Below are positions 33,320 to 42,764 of a stretch of DNA of 64,000 bases, piece after piece. Position 1 is the first letter of the stretch. Each line of letters begins with the position of its first letter. This DNA comes from Longispora albida DSM 44784 (GTDB taxonomy: Bacteria > Actinomycetota > Actinomycetes > Mycobacteriales > Micromonosporaceae). Below the pieces are notes generated by a model that searched no databases, was not told the DNA's origin, and saw nothing but the letters and a program-made list of their open reading frames with translations. The position numbers and the translations under genes were made by a program. The stretch lies in assembly GCF_000379825.1 (NCBI RefSeq), contig NZ_KB903833.1, forward strand, positions 373,022-437,021, written 5' to 3'.

Positions 33320-34501
33320 GTGCTCAGCCAGCCACTCTCGCCAGCCTCGGCAGCCGGTCCGACGGCTGCCGGCGGCGCTGCTGGCAGGCCGTGGCGGCGG
33401 GCGCTGGTCGCCGGCGGTACCGCGTGGGCGGTGTCGCACCTGTCCTATCTCCTGGTCATCGGGACGTTCTGGATGGGCCGGGCGCAATGGACGGCCGGTA
33501 ACATTTTTAACCGCTGGGACACCGGGCACTACCTGCGGATCGCCGAGCACGGCTACGGGAAAATCTACGAGGACGCAGCTTTCTTCCCGCTCTATCCCAT
33601 CCTGATCCGCGCGGTCGAGAGCGTGACACCCTTCGGCTTCCTGGGCTCGGCGCTGGTGGTCAGCAACCTCGCCTGCCTGGGCTTCCTCATCATCCTGTAC
33701 CGGCTGATGAGTTCCGAGATCGGCGACAGCACAGCCGAGCGGATGCTGTACGCGCTGGTCGCGTTCCCCACGGCGTTCTTCCTCAACGTCGGGTACAACG
33801 AGTCGCTGTTCATGCTGCTGGTGACGGCAGCGCTGTACTGCGTGCGCAAGGGCCTGTGGTGGCACGCGGGTGCCCTCGGCGCGCTCACCAGCGCGACCCG
33901 GTCGGCCGGTGTGCTGCTCGGGCTGGCGTTCGCCTACGAGTACCTGCGGCAGCGCGGCTGGAACCTGCGGAGGATCCGGGCCGACGTCCTGGCCGCCGGG
34001 CTGATCCCGGCCGGGCTGGTCGCGTACATCGCCTACACGTGGGTGCGGTTCGACGATCCGCTGCGCTTCTCGCACGCGCAGGACACGTGGAACAGGTCGC
34101 TGTCGTGGCCGTGGGAGTCGTCCTGGTACATCCTGCGGCGGCTGCTGACCGACCCGTTCCCGTACCAGACGACCGTGTACAACGTGCTGGACCTGGTCAC
34201 GGCGCTCGGCTCGGTGACGCTGCTGGCGTTGTGCGTGTGGGGGCCGTGGAAGCTGCGCCGCGACCAGATGTACCTGGTCGTCTACGGCGCGGCGAGCCTG
34301 TTCCTCGTGCTGGTGTTCCCGGTCGGGCCGCCGATGCCGTTGCAGTCGGTCACCCGGTACGCGCTGGAGATCATCCCGGTTTTCATCATCATGGCGAGGA
34401 TGGGCAGCAGTATCCACCTCTCCCGCGCGTACCTGTTCGTGGCCCTGCCGATCCAGACCCTGCTGACCGCGCTGTTCCTGAACTACCTCTGGGCCGGCTG
34501 A
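33320..34501 (+). CDS. Membrane mannosyltransferase, PIG-V family (GT-C)
   Basis: 393 residues with about 8-9 hydrophobic segments. The GT-C catalytic loop reads FNRWDTGHYLRIAEHGY, with the conserved Asp, followed by AAFFPLYPILIR. It also has GYNESLFMLL and TRSAGVLLG, as in bacterial PIG-V relatives. It transfers mannose from a polyprenyl-phosphate sugar on the outer face. The GT2 polyprenyl-phosphate glycosyltransferase convergent with it may make such a donor. Its 3' end overlaps that gene by 19 bases. Confidence 0.85.
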   Translation: MLSQPLSPASAAGPTAAGGAAGRPWRRALVAGGTAWAVSHLSYLLVIGTFWMGRAQWTAGNIFNRWDTGHYLRIAEHGYGKIYEDAAFFPLYPILIRAVESVTPFGFLGSALVVSNLACLGFLIILYRLMSSEIGDSTAERMLYALVAFPTAFFLNVGYNESLFMLLVTAALYCVRKGLWWHAGALGALTSATRSAGVLLGLAFAYEYLRQRGWNLRRIRADVLAAGLIPAGLVAYIAYTWVRFDDPLRFSHAQDTWNRSLSWPWESSWYILRRLLTDPFPYQTTVYNVLDLVTALGSVTLLALCVWGPWKLRRDQMYLVVYGAASLFLVLVFPVGPPMPLQSVTRYALEIIPVFIIMARMGSSIHLSRAYLFVALPIQTLLTALFLNYLWAG

Positions 34502-35448
34502 GAGAGCTTCTTGTCCGGGGAGTCCGAGGCGACGAAGTACGCCGGGCGGCCCTGCACCGCCTGGTAGATCCGGGCCACGTACTCGCCGAGCAGCCCCAGG
34601 CACAGCAGCTGGCACGCCCCCAGGAACACGACGGCCACGATCATCGACGTCCAGCCGGGGACGGTGTGCCCGGCGACCTGCGCGGCCACCGAGTAGACCA
34701 GCAGGCCCAGGCAGGTCAGCACGCCGACCAGGCCCAGCCAGGTGGCCAGGCGCAGCGGGGCGGACGAGAAGCTGGTGACGCTGTCGACGGTCAGCCGGAC
34801 CATCTTCGACAGCGGGTACTTGGTGGAGCCGGCCGCCCGCTTCTCCCGGAAGAAGCCGACCTCTCCGCTGGGGAAGCCGAGCCACGGCACGACCAGCCGG
34901 TACACCGGGGCCGGCTCGGGCAGTTCGCGCAGCGCCTCGATCGACACCCGGCTGAGCAGCCGGAAGTCGCCGGCCTGGCGGGGCACGGACTTGCCGGCCA
35001 GCCGGCGCATCAGCCAGTAGTACAGCCCGGCGGTGGAGCGCTTGAAGGGCGAGTCGGTGCTGCGGTCGTTGCGCACCCCGTACACGATGTCTAAATTGTC
35101 CCGGCGGGCGAGGTTCAGCATCTCCTCGATGACCTCCGGCGGGTCCTGGAGGTCGGCGTCGATGCTGACGACGTAGGAGCCACGCGCCCGGTACAGCCCG
35201 GCGGTGAGGGCCGACTGGTGGCCGCTGTTGCGCCGGAGCCGGATCACGCGCAGCTGCGGCCACTGGCGGAGCTGCCCGGCCAGCACTGCCGCCGTCGCGT
35301 CGCTGCTGCCGTCGTCGACCGCGACGACCTCGTAGTCCTCGCCGATCCGGTCGAGGGCCGGCCGGAGCCGGGCCACCAGCAGCGGAATGACGGCTTCCTC
35401 GTTGTACATGGGGATGACCACGGACAACGTCGGTTCTACGTCAGGCAT
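34483..35448 (-). CDS. Polyprenyl-phosphate glycosyltransferase (GtrB/ArnC/DPM1-like, GT2)
   Basis: 321 residues. A GT-A domain has VVIPMYNEEAV, DDGSSDATA and SIDADLQDPP (the DxD) at about 10-100. Two membrane helices follow at about 240-265 and 275-300, as in GtrB and dolichol-phosphate-mannose synthase. It would load a hexose (glucose or mannose) onto polyprenyl phosphate for later GT-C use. It is convergent with the PIG-V gene and overlaps its end. Confidence 0.9.
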   Translation of the reverse strand: MPDVEPTLSVVIPMYNEEAVIPLLVARLRPALDRIGEDYEVVAVDDGSSDATAAVLAGQLRQWPQLRVIRLRRNSGHQSALTAGLYRARGSYVVSIDADLQDPPEVIEEMLNLARRDNLDIVYGVRNDRSTDSPFKRSTAGLYYWLMRRLAGKSVPRQAGDFRLLSRVSIEALRELPEPAPVYRLVVPWLGFPSGEVGFFREKRAAGSTKYPLSKMVRLTVDSVTSFSSAPLRLATWLGLVGVLTCLGLLVYSVAAQVAGHTVPGWTSMIVAVVFLGACQLLCLGLLGEYVARIYQAVQGRPAYFVASDSPDKKLSQPAQR

Positions 35449-35543
35449 GCCAGAACTCCTGCTGGGGGATGGGCGCGCCCCTCAACCTACCCGCCTGCGG
35501 TGGCCGAACGCGAACGCCGATTCACGATCTGTGCATGCCTGGG

Positions 35544-36326
35544 CTACTTGTCCTCCGGCATCCGGATGTCGTCGACGACGATGTTGACCTCCGTCACGTC
35601 GAGGCCCAGCATCCGCTCGATCGTGTCGATCACGTTGGCCCGGACGGCGTCGCACACCGACAGCACCACGTAGCCGTACTGCACGACGAGCGTCAGCCGC
35701 ACGTCGGCCCGGTGCCCGGTGACCTGCACTGACACGCCGCGCGGCGTGGCCGGGGCATCCGCGCCGGCCAGCCCGGCGCGCTCCCGCAGTACCTGGAACA
35801 TGCGCGACACGTCGCCGCCGAGGTCGTGGACGCCCTCGACCTCGCGGGCGGCGATGGCCGCGACCTTCTCCACGACCTCGTCGGCGATCCGGGTCACGCC
35901 ACGGCCGGGCACCGGCGGCTCCGGCGCGTGCCGCCGGCCGGCCTTCGGCTCCGCTTCGGCCATCAGGGCCGCCAGGTGCTGCCCGGTGGCCTGCTCCGGT
36001 TCGAGAACCCCCAGCCCGGCACCGCCCGGGGCGGCCTCGAACGTCGTCACCGGCCCGCGCCTGGCCGGCTGCCCGCCGTCGTCGGTACCCAGCCGCCGGC
36101 GCCCGCCCTCCAGGCCACCCGGCTCGAACTGCCCCGGCTGCACGCCCTGCACGTTGTGCGAGTTCTCGAACTGGGCCAGCGTGCTGCGCCGCCCGCCCTG
36201 CTCGGCGGCCGGCTGCTCGGTGCTGGCCGGCGGCGGGTACGCAGGCGGGCTGCCGTACGGGTGCTGCTTGCCGTCCACGTAGCCGCCGACACGCGGCCCT
36301 GGAATCTCCGCGCCCAGATCGCTCAT
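35544..36326 (-). CDS. Asp23/Gls24-family protein with long disordered N-terminus
   Basis: 260 residues. The C-terminal ~120 residues form the Asp23 domain: RGVTRIADEVVEKVAAIAAREVEGVHDLG and VQVTGHRADVRLTLVVQYGYVVLSVC. The first ~135 are Pro/Gly/Gln-rich and presumably disordered. Family members sit at the cell envelope and answer alkaline or envelope stress; direct action is unknown. The ATG at 36326 gives MSDLGAEIPG; upstream GTG/TTG codons are possible. A gap of 58 bases separates it from the ABC ATPase gene upstream on the same strand. Confidence 0.82.
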   Translation of the reverse strand: MSDLGAEIPGPRVGGYVDGKQHPYGSPPAYPPPASTEQPAAEQGGRRSTLAQFENSHNVQGVQPGQFEPGGLEGGRRRLGTDDGGQPARRGPVTTFEAAPGGAGLGVLEPEQATGQHLAALMAEAEPKAGRRHAPEPPVPGRGVTRIADEVVEKVAAIAAREVEGVHDLGGDVSRMFQVLRERAGLAGADAPATPRGVSVQVTGHRADVRLTLVVQYGYVVLSVCDAVRANVIDTIERMLGLDVTEVNIVVDDIRMPEDK

Positions 36327-36384
36327 AGCCACCAACCTATACGCCGGACCGTCCAGATGGGACCCCAGCGCCGCCAGGAGGAGG

Positions 36385-37035
36385 TCAGCCTCTGACCAGC
36401 TCCGCCCGGCCGTCGACCAGGTGCAGCTCCGCGTCGCATGCGGCTGCGGCCTCCGGGTCGTGGGTGGCGAACACGACGGCGGCGCCCCGGCGGGCCTCCG
36501 CCTGGAGCAGCTCGATCACCCGCTGCCGGTTCTGCGCGTCCAGCTCGCTCGTGACCTCGTCGGCGAGCACGATGGTGCCGTGCATGGCCAGGCCCCTGGC
36601 GATCGAGGCCCGCTGCTGCTGGCCACCGGACATCTCCTCGACGAGCTGCTCGGCCTGGCCGGTCAGGCCCAGCTTCTCCAGGCTGTCGGCGGTACGCCGC
36701 CCGGCCTCGTCGGGCTTCACCCCGGAGGCGAGCAGCGCGACCTGCACGTTCTCGCTGGCGGTGAGGATCGCGGCCAGCCCGTTGTCCTGCGGCATCAGCA
36801 CGACGCCCTCGCCGACCGCGTGGTCGCGGTCCTTCAGTGCCGCGCCGTCGACCGTGACGGTGCCGCCAGCCGGCTTGAGCAGCCCGGCCATCGCCCACAG
36901 CAGGGTCGTCTTGCCCGCGCCGGACGTACCGGTCACAGCCAGCAGCTGGCCGGGTGCGGCCACCGCCGACACGTCGCTGAGGACGGTGTGATCGTCGTAC
37001 CGGACGGTCAGACCTTCGACCACCAGAGTCTTCAC
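36385..37035 (-). CDS. ABC exporter ATPase (LolD/MacB-like), second of a pair
   Basis: 216 residues. Walker A GTSGAGKTTLLW, signature MSGGQQQRASIARGLA, Walker B IVLADEVTSELD and FATHDPEA are seen. It lies 13 bases downstream of the larger ATPase and belongs to the same operon. Walker B has DEVTSELD, as in LolD/MacB-like ATPases that serve FtsX-type permeases. Confidence 0.88.
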   Translation of the reverse strand: MKTLVVEGLTVRYDDHTVLSDVSAVAAPGQLLAVTGTSGAGKTTLLWAMAGLLKPAGGTVTVDGAALKDRDHAVGEGVVLMPQDNGLAAILTASENVQVALLASGVKPDEAGRRTADSLEKLGLTGQAEQLVEEMSGGQQQRASIARGLAMHGTIVLADEVTSELDAQNRQRVIELLQAEARRGAAVVFATHDPEAAAACDAELHLVDGRAELVRG

Positions 37036-37048
37036 GTACCCATTCCTC

Positions 37049-38185
37049 CTATGAATCAGTGCCGACCGAGCCGAATCGCCCGCCTTGCTTCGCGGCCCCG
37101 GCCGATTCGGTCGTGCCGGATGGGCTCAGTCGTACCGTCCCGTCCGGTTGCAACTCAACCCGCACCAAGGTTCCAGGTGCATAAACGTCGAGGACCTCTG
37201 GTGGCAAATGGAGCGAACCGTCCCGGCCGATCACCGCGAAGTCCTCGCCGCGCAGCCCCTCGGCCCCGACCCGGCCGTCGCGGATCGTGACCGTCCGGCC
37301 CATCCGCGCGCCGACCTCCGCGTCGTGGGTCACCACGACGACCGTCGTGCCGGCCCGGTTCACGGCGTCGAGGGCGCGCAGCATCTCGTCCCGGGAACGG
37401 GCGTCGAGCTGGCTCGTCGGCTCGTCGGCGAGGAGCAGCCCGGCGCCGTTGGCGACGCCGACCGCGAGCGCGAGGCGCTGGCGTTCGCCCGGGGTCAGCT
37501 CCGTCGGGCGGAGCCTGGCCTTGCGCCCGGACAGGCCGACGAGACTCAGCAGCTCGCGGGCCTGCGGCAGCCGGGAACGCTCGCCGCGCGGCACGCCGCC
37601 CTGCGCGAAGTGGACGTTCTGCTCCGCCGACAGGTACGGCAGCAGGTTGCGGGCCGCGCCCTGGAGGATCACGCCCACGTCGCGGGAGCGGAGCCGCTGG
37701 AGTTCGGCCTCGCCCGCCTTCGCGAGGTCGCAGCCGCCGACCTCCAGCCGGCCTGCCGACGGGGAGATCAGCCCGGCGAGGAGCGACAGCAGCGTCGACT
37801 TGCCGGAACCGGACGGGCCGACGAGCGCCACGGACTCACCGGCGGCGATGTCGAGGTCCACTCCGGACAGTGCGACGACGTCGTAGCCTTCGAGGCGGTA
37901 GATGTAGACGAGGCCACGGCAGGTGACGGGCGCGCCTTCGACCCGCCGGTCGACCAGCGGCGGCTCGGGCCTGCGTGCCCAGTCGGGCAGTGCCGGCTGG
38001 GCTGGCGCCGGCCCGGGTACCGGTTCCAGCTCCGGCAGGGACTCCAGCAGCTGCGGCCGGCGTGGCTCGGCGGTGGCCCGCGCGGTGAACACCGGGTCCT
38101 CAGCGAACACCGGGGCGTCACCAAACGCCTCCGGCTCCGGCGGGGACGTCAGCCAGCCCTTGAACTCGGGCGCTTCGGAACTCAT
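37049..38185 (-). CDS. ABC exporter ATPase with N- and C-terminal extensions
   Basis: 378 residues. The nucleotide-binding core is at about 85-305: Walker A GPSGSGKSTLLSLL, signature variant LTPGERQRLALA, Walker B LLLADEPTSQLD and VTHDAEVG. A Pro/Glu-rich leader (about 1-85) and a C-terminal tail of about 60 residues (VIGRDGSLHLPPEVLD and on) are unusual for LolD-type proteins; the tail resembles a small regulatory beta domain. It is translationally coupled to the permease (ATGA overlap). Confidence 0.87.
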   Translation of the reverse strand: MSSEAPEFKGWLTSPPEPEAFGDAPVFAEDPVFTARATAEPRRPQLLESLPELEPVPGPAPAQPALPDWARRPEPPLVDRRVEGAPVTCRGLVYIYRLEGYDVVALSGVDLDIAAGESVALVGPSGSGKSTLLSLLAGLISPSAGRLEVGGCDLAKAGEAELQRLRSRDVGVILQGAARNLLPYLSAEQNVHFAQGGVPRGERSRLPQARELLSLVGLSGRKARLRPTELTPGERQRLALAVGVANGAGLLLADEPTSQLDARSRDEMLRALDAVNRAGTTVVVVTHDAEVGARMGRTVTIRDGRVGAEGLRGEDFAVIGRDGSLHLPPEVLDVYAPGTLVRVELQPDGTVRLSPSGTTESAGAAKQGGRFGSVGTDS

Positions 38186-41100
38186 CGCACACCTTCCCGC
38201 AGCCGCTCTGGCGTGGCCTTGCCGAGCATCCGCAGCACCAGCAGCACGGCGGCGGCGAGCCCGATGATGATGGCGGCCACCGACACCGGCAGCCAGCCGG
38301 TGACGGCGAGGTCGCTGAACCTGCCCAGCCCCGCCGGGTCCTTCACCGACACGAGCTGGAGGCCGGGCAGCATGACGGCCGCCCCGCCGAGGCCGGCCAG
38401 CACGCCGATCAGCAGGGGCACGCCCAGCAGCGAGCGGTACTCGCGGACCACCCCCCGCCGCAGCACCTTCCCCGGCACGCCGGCCAGCCGCAGCGCCGCC
38501 AGCTCGTTCAGCCGGGCCGTGGCGCCGACGTACGCGCTGAGCAGGACCGCGCCGGCCGCGAGGAGCACGGCTGCGGCACCGGCCAGCATGTACAGGCGCA
38601 GGGCGAGGGCCGGGGCGAGCCGGTCGAGGCGTGCCATCGTGGTGTCGAACGACTCGGCTTCGAGTACGCGGGCTCCGGCGGCTGTGAGCCGCTTGTCGAG
38701 GTCCTCCGGGGCCTTCTCCGAGGCCCACACCTCGTAGCGGAGCTGGTCGGCGTCGGCGAGGCTGCCGGTGCGCTCAGCCGACCGTGCCGCGTACTCCAGG
38801 TCGAAGAGCAGCCCGCGTGCCCCGGCTCTCGGCAGCCCGTCGGCCTTGCCGGCGATCGTGAACGGCTGCGGCTGCTCGGTGAGCGCCGGCAGGCTGAACG
38901 CCTTCGCGGACGCGTCGGCGGCCGGGGTCGCGCCGGCCACGACGACGGGCAGCGCGTCGGGTGCCGGCACGTACTCGGCGAGGACGTCACCGGGATCGCT
39001 GCTGCGGATGGTGAGGGTGAGTGCCTGCCCCGCCCGTACCGTCATCTCTGCCTGCGGGGCACGGGCGGTGAGCTTGCGCCACCTGCCTTCCGTGGCGAAG
39101 CCCGGGTTGTCGATGCCTTTGATGGCGGTGATCGTGAGGTCGGCGGTGATCTGGTCTGTCGTGCCCGGCGTGCGGCTCACGCCCAGCGCCAGCAGCCGGC
39201 AGCCGGACGCGCAGCCCGGCACGGCCGCGCCGTAGGTCTTCGTGCCGTTCGCGAGCTGGCCGAGGGTGATCGTGCGCGGCGGCTCGCCGGGGCTGCTGAC
39301 CAGGGCCACGAGCCGGATCGGCGAGATCACCGGCGCGTTGCGGTCCTTGTCCTTCGGGTCCTTCTCCCTGATCCCCGCGGCTGTCACGTCGACGTCGACG
39401 CGCTCGGTGAGGAGCAGCTGCGGGATCTTCTCGGGGTGCAGTTTCGCGGCGAGTGCCGCCTTGTCCTGCCCCTCCCAGTCGGCGACGGCGGCGAGCTTGC
39501 CGCTGTCCACGCCGAGCAGCTCGACGAAACCGCCCGCGTAGTGCGTGCGGCCCCGGACCACGGCCATCGAGTGCTGCGGGTCGGCCTGGGCGACGATCGC
39601 GGCCAGCGCGTCGGGATGTGCAGCGTCCACTGTGTACACCCGGTTGGCGCCCATCGTGCCGCGCGCCCGGTCCTCCCTGGCCACGGCCGCGATGTCCCAC
39701 GCGCTCGCCGCGAAGGTCAGCAGGGCGACGGCGACGGTCAGCACGATGGCGATCCGGTGCCCGGCCGGGCGGCGCGCCAGCTGGGCGGCCGACAGCAGGC
39801 CGGCCAGGCGGCCCTTCCGTGCGGCCCGCCGCAGCGAGCCACGGGCGTAACCAGCGAGCGCGCGGGCGGCGAGCATGCCGGCCACCAGGGCCAGCAGTGG
39901 TGCCGCCAGCAGCGCCAGCGGCGACGACCGGTCACCGAAGGCCTGGAAGAGGGCAGCTGCCGCCAGGACCGCCGCCGCCACCTCCAGCGCCGTCGCCCGC
40001 CACTGAGCCCGATCTGGTACCCGGCGGAGCAAAGCCAGCACCGGCCGCCCCAGGCTCCGCCACCCAGCCCCGGCGGCGGCCAGCAGCGCCCCGAGCACCG
40101 CAGCACCGGCCGTGAGCAGCACAGCACCGGTCAGCTCGACCTGCGTACCGTCCGCGAGCAGCGCCCCAGCCGCCACCCGCACCCCGGTCACACCGGTGAG
40201 CAGGCCGAGCGGGGCGGCGAGCACGATCAGCAGCATCGTCTCGGCGAGCCCGAAGCGCCCGGCGCTCGCCAGCGGGTACCCGCGCAGCTTCGCGAGGGCC
40301 AGCTCCGGCGAGCGTTCCTCCGACACGGACGCGACGAGCAGGAACAGCACGAACAGGCTGAGCAGCACGAGCGGGATCGCGATCACGGGCACGCTGCGGC
40401 CGATCGCGTCCTGCTCGACCACGATGTCGTCGAGTACCCCGGTGAGCGCCGAGCTGACCTGCAGCCCGCCCGGCGGCAGGTCCTTCGCGAGCTGCTTGAG
40501 GCTGGCCCGGGCCTGGCCGACGTTGGCGAGGGTCAGCTTGGCCGGGTCCAGCGGCTGCTCGACGCGCAGCCGCAGGTCACCACCTGCGGCCCGGACGTCC
40601 TCCTCGACGCCGGCGAACACCGCGTCGATGCGGGTGCTCGCGCCGTCCGGGCCGGCGTAACCGGCGGAGAAGTAGGCGGTGCGGCCCCAGTAGGACTCGG
40701 CCGGGTCCTTCGCGGTGTAGGTACCGGTGATGGTCAGAGTGCGGGTCTTCGCCGTCCGGGCGCTGCCACCCGGCCGCACGACGATCTGCTGGCCGGCCGC
40801 GAGGTTGTGCTCCTTGGCCGTCCGGTCGCTGACGAGGACCTGGCTCTCGGCCTTCGGGCAGGTACCGGTCACGGCGAGGTGCTCACACGCTGAGTCCCGG
40901 TACGCGAGCCGCGCCGACAGGGCGTCAGCGCCCTCACCGGTCAGGACCTCGGTCTCCACCGAGGAGACAGCCGCCCCGAAGGCGTCGCGCAGCACCGGGT
41001 GCTTCATCAGCGCGTTGCTGATCTCCAGCTTGGTGTTCGCGGTCGGCGCGCTGGCCGCCGAGGCGGGGGACGCCGCGGCGATGGACAGCCCCGTGCTGGC

Positions 41101-41268
41101 AGCGGGCGCGGTGCGCAGCCCGTCGAGCAGGATCGACTCGCTGGCCGCCCGCGAGTACGCCGGGGCGAGCACCGCGGCGGTCACCGCGATCGTGGCGAGC
41201 AGCAGCACGGCGAGTGAGCGGCCCCAGCGGTACCGAATCCCACGCAGCGTGACGGTCCAAGCCGTCAA
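38182..41268 (-). CDS. FtsX-family ABC exporter permease, large
   Basis: 1,028 residues. TTG at 41268 is preceded by GGGGAGG at 6 bases and gives MTAWTVTLRGIRYRWGRSL. One helix follows the start (about 16-38), then a long extracellular domain, then an FtsX-like helix trio (about 305-430). A second extracellular domain is followed by a last helix trio (about 895-1015). The lipid- or peptide-exporting MacB/Lol-like families are the nearest in plan. The extracellular parts are not recognisable. With two ATPases it makes a complete exporter; cargo unknown. Confidence 0.83.
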   Translation of the reverse strand: MTAWTVTLRGIRYRWGRSLAVLLLATIAVTAAVLAPAYSRAASESILLDGLRTAPAASTGLSIAAASPASAASAPTANTKLEISNALMKHPVLRDAFGAAVSSVETEVLTGEGADALSARLAYRDSACEHLAVTGTCPKAESQVLVSDRTAKEHNLAAGQQIVVRPGGSARTAKTRTLTITGTYTAKDPAESYWGRTAYFSAGYAGPDGASTRIDAVFAGVEEDVRAAGGDLRLRVEQPLDPAKLTLANVGQARASLKQLAKDLPPGGLQVSSALTGVLDDIVVEQDAIGRSVPVIAIPLVLLSLFVLFLLVASVSEERSPELALAKLRGYPLASAGRFGLAETMLLIVLAAPLGLLTGVTGVRVAAGALLADGTQVELTGAVLLTAGAAVLGALLAAAGAGWRSLGRPVLALLRRVPDRAQWRATALEVAAAVLAAAALFQAFGDRSSPLALLAAPLLALVAGMLAARALAGYARGSLRRAARKGRLAGLLSAAQLARRPAGHRIAIVLTVAVALLTFAASAWDIAAVAREDRARGTMGANRVYTVDAAHPDALAAIVAQADPQHSMAVVRGRTHYAGGFVELLGVDSGKLAAVADWEGQDKAALAAKLHPEKIPQLLLTERVDVDVTAAGIREKDPKDKDRNAPVISPIRLVALVSSPGEPPRTITLGQLANGTKTYGAAVPGCASGCRLLALGVSRTPGTTDQITADLTITAIKGIDNPGFATEGRWRKLTARAPQAEMTVRAGQALTLTIRSSDPGDVLAEYVPAPDALPVVVAGATPAADASAKAFSLPALTEQPQPFTIAGKADGLPRAGARGLLFDLEYAARSAERTGSLADADQLRYEVWASEKAPEDLDKRLTAAGARVLEAESFDTTMARLDRLAPALALRLYMLAGAAAVLLAAGAVLLSAYVGATARLNELAALRLAGVPGKVLRRGVVREYRSLLGVPLLIGVLAGLGGAAVMLPGLQLVSVKDPAGLGRFSDLAVTGWLPVSVAAIIIGLAAAVLLVLRMLGKATPERLREGVR

Positions 41269-41323
41269 CGTGTCCTCCCCTGATCCGCGCCCGGGCTCGC
41301 AGCCGTGCAGCCCCGAACACAAC

Positions 41324-41347
41324 GCGGCGGCCACTGCAAGCCGCCGC
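41324..41347. terminator. Hairpin after meaB
   Basis: GCGGCGGC pairs with GCCGCCGC over an 8-base loop in the 165-base gap between the meaB stop and the permease start. It probably separates the two leftward operons. Confidence 0.45.
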
Positions 41348-41433
41348 GCCGGATTCGTGAGCCGGGTTCGCGCAGGGAGCTTAACCAGCCCGCCGGCAGA
41401 AGGCCACCGGGCCGGGGTACAGAGGAAAAGGTC

Positions 41434-42384
41434 TTACAAGCTCGCCAGCAGCGTGTCGGCCGCGGTGAACGGATCAAGATCACCGCTTGCGACCTTCGCG
41501 GCCAGTTCCGGCAGTGCGGCCTCGCCGCGCAGATTGCCGAGTTTCTCCCGCAACGTGGTGAGCGCCAGGGCCTCGATCTCGGCCGCCGCGCGGTTCTGCC
41601 GGCGCAACGCCAGCTCACCGTGCGTAGTCAGCCACTCCCGGTGCCTGGCGATCGCGTCCACCACGTCGGTGATGCCCTCACCCTTGGCGGCGATCGTCTT
41701 CACGATCTGGGGCCGCCAGTCGCCGGCCCCGGGCGCGCCGAGCGCGATCATGCCCCGGATGTCCCGCAGGGTGTTGTCCGCGCCGTCCCGGTCGGCCTTG
41801 TTCACCACGAACACGTCGGCGATCTCCAGGATGCCGGCCTTCACCGCCTGGATCGCGTCGCCCATGCCCGGGGCGAGCAGCACGAGCGTGGTGTCGGCCA
41901 GGCTGGCGATCTCCACCTCGGCCTGCCCGACGCCGACGGTCTCGATGATGATGATGTCGCAGCCGGCCCCTTCCAGGACGCGGAGCGCCTGCGGGGTGGC
42001 CGCGGCCAGGCCGCCGAGGTGGCCACGGCTGGACATCGAGCGGATGTAGACGCCCGGGTCGGTGGCGTGGTCCTGCATCCGCACCCGGTCGCCGAGGATC
42101 GCGCCGCCGGAGAACGGGCTCGACGGGTCCACGGCCAGGATGCCCACGCGCAGCCCCTGCGCGCGGTACGCCCCGACCAGGGCGGCCGTCGTCGTCGACT
42201 TGCCCACGCCCGGCGAGCCGGTGATCCCGATGATCGGGGCCTGGCCGGTGTGCGGGGCGAGCGCCGAGGCGATCTCGCGCGTCTGCGGGGCGTCGTTCTC
42301 CACCAGGGAGATCAGCCGGGCCACGGCGCGCGGGTCGCCCGTGCGGGCAGCGGCGACCAGGGCGGGAATGTCATAGGTTCTCAC
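41434..42384 (-). CDS. meaB: MeaB-type G3E GTPase, chaperone of B12-dependent acyl-CoA mutases
   Basis: 316 residues. Walker A GSPGVGKSTT, switch VDPSSPFSGGAILGDR, Walker B IIIETVGVGQ and the base-recognition NKADRDGADN are present. The family guards mutase reactivation and cofactor loading of methylmalonyl- or isobutyryl-CoA mutase. An IcmA large subunit is encoded about 8 kb away. Its start overlaps the small Imm10-like gene by 4 bases. Confidence 0.93.
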   Translation of the reverse strand: MRTYDIPALVAAARTGDPRAVARLISLVENDAPQTREIASALAPHTGQAPIIGITGSPGVGKSTTTAALVGAYRAQGLRVGILAVDPSSPFSGGAILGDRVRMQDHATDPGVYIRSMSSRGHLGGLAAATPQALRVLEGAGCDIIIIETVGVGQAEVEIASLADTTLVLLAPGMGDAIQAVKAGILEIADVFVVNKADRDGADNTLRDIRGMIALGAPGAGDWRPQIVKTIAAKGEGITDVVDAIARHREWLTTHGELALRRQNRAAAEIEALALTTLREKLGNLRGEAALPELAAKVASGDLDPFTAADTLLASL

Positions 42385-42764
42385 TGCACGACATCCTCAC
42401 CCAGGGTCCGCTTGAGACCATTCTTCACGATTTCTGTGTACTCCACGGAGAAGGCGATCCGGAACCGCCGGGGCACGTCCAGCTCGGCGGCGTTACCGGG
42501 GGCCAGATCGAACTCGACCTGGCCCTCGCTGACCCGTACCGTGCGTACCCCGCCGTAGGTCGTGCCCTCCTGCACGCCCCAGACCAGGCAGTACGGCTCG
42601 TCCGGCACCATCGGCTCGTCCTCGCGCATGACGACGAGCGCCCCGCCGGTGCCGTGCTCGTCGGCGCCCAGCCAGAACTCGTAGCCGTCATAGCCGTCCG
42701 CGGCCCGGCTGGCCGTCTGGCCGCCGAGCGCGGACGCGAAGAACGCCAGTGGTACCCCGCGCAT
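42381..42764 (-). CDS. Small protein resembling the Imm10 immunity fold, function unknown
   Basis: 127 residues. The central part YCLVWGVQEGTTYGGVRTVRVSEGQVEFDL, with PGNAAELDV after it, recalls the Imm10 pattern, in which a YGGV block is followed by an L-x-L-x-AAexL block. The match is from memory and weak. No toxin gene is nearby. It sits between the thiolase (TGATG junction) and meaB (ATGA), so it is co-translated with acyl-CoA genes, which is not a usual immunity setting. Confidence 0.55.
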   Translation of the reverse strand: MRGVPLAFFASALGGQTASRAADGYDGYEFWLGADEHGTGGALVVMREDEPMVPDEPYCLVWGVQEGTTYGGVRTVRVSEGQVEFDLAPGNAAELDVPRRFRIAFSVEYTEIVKNGLKRTLGEDVVQ

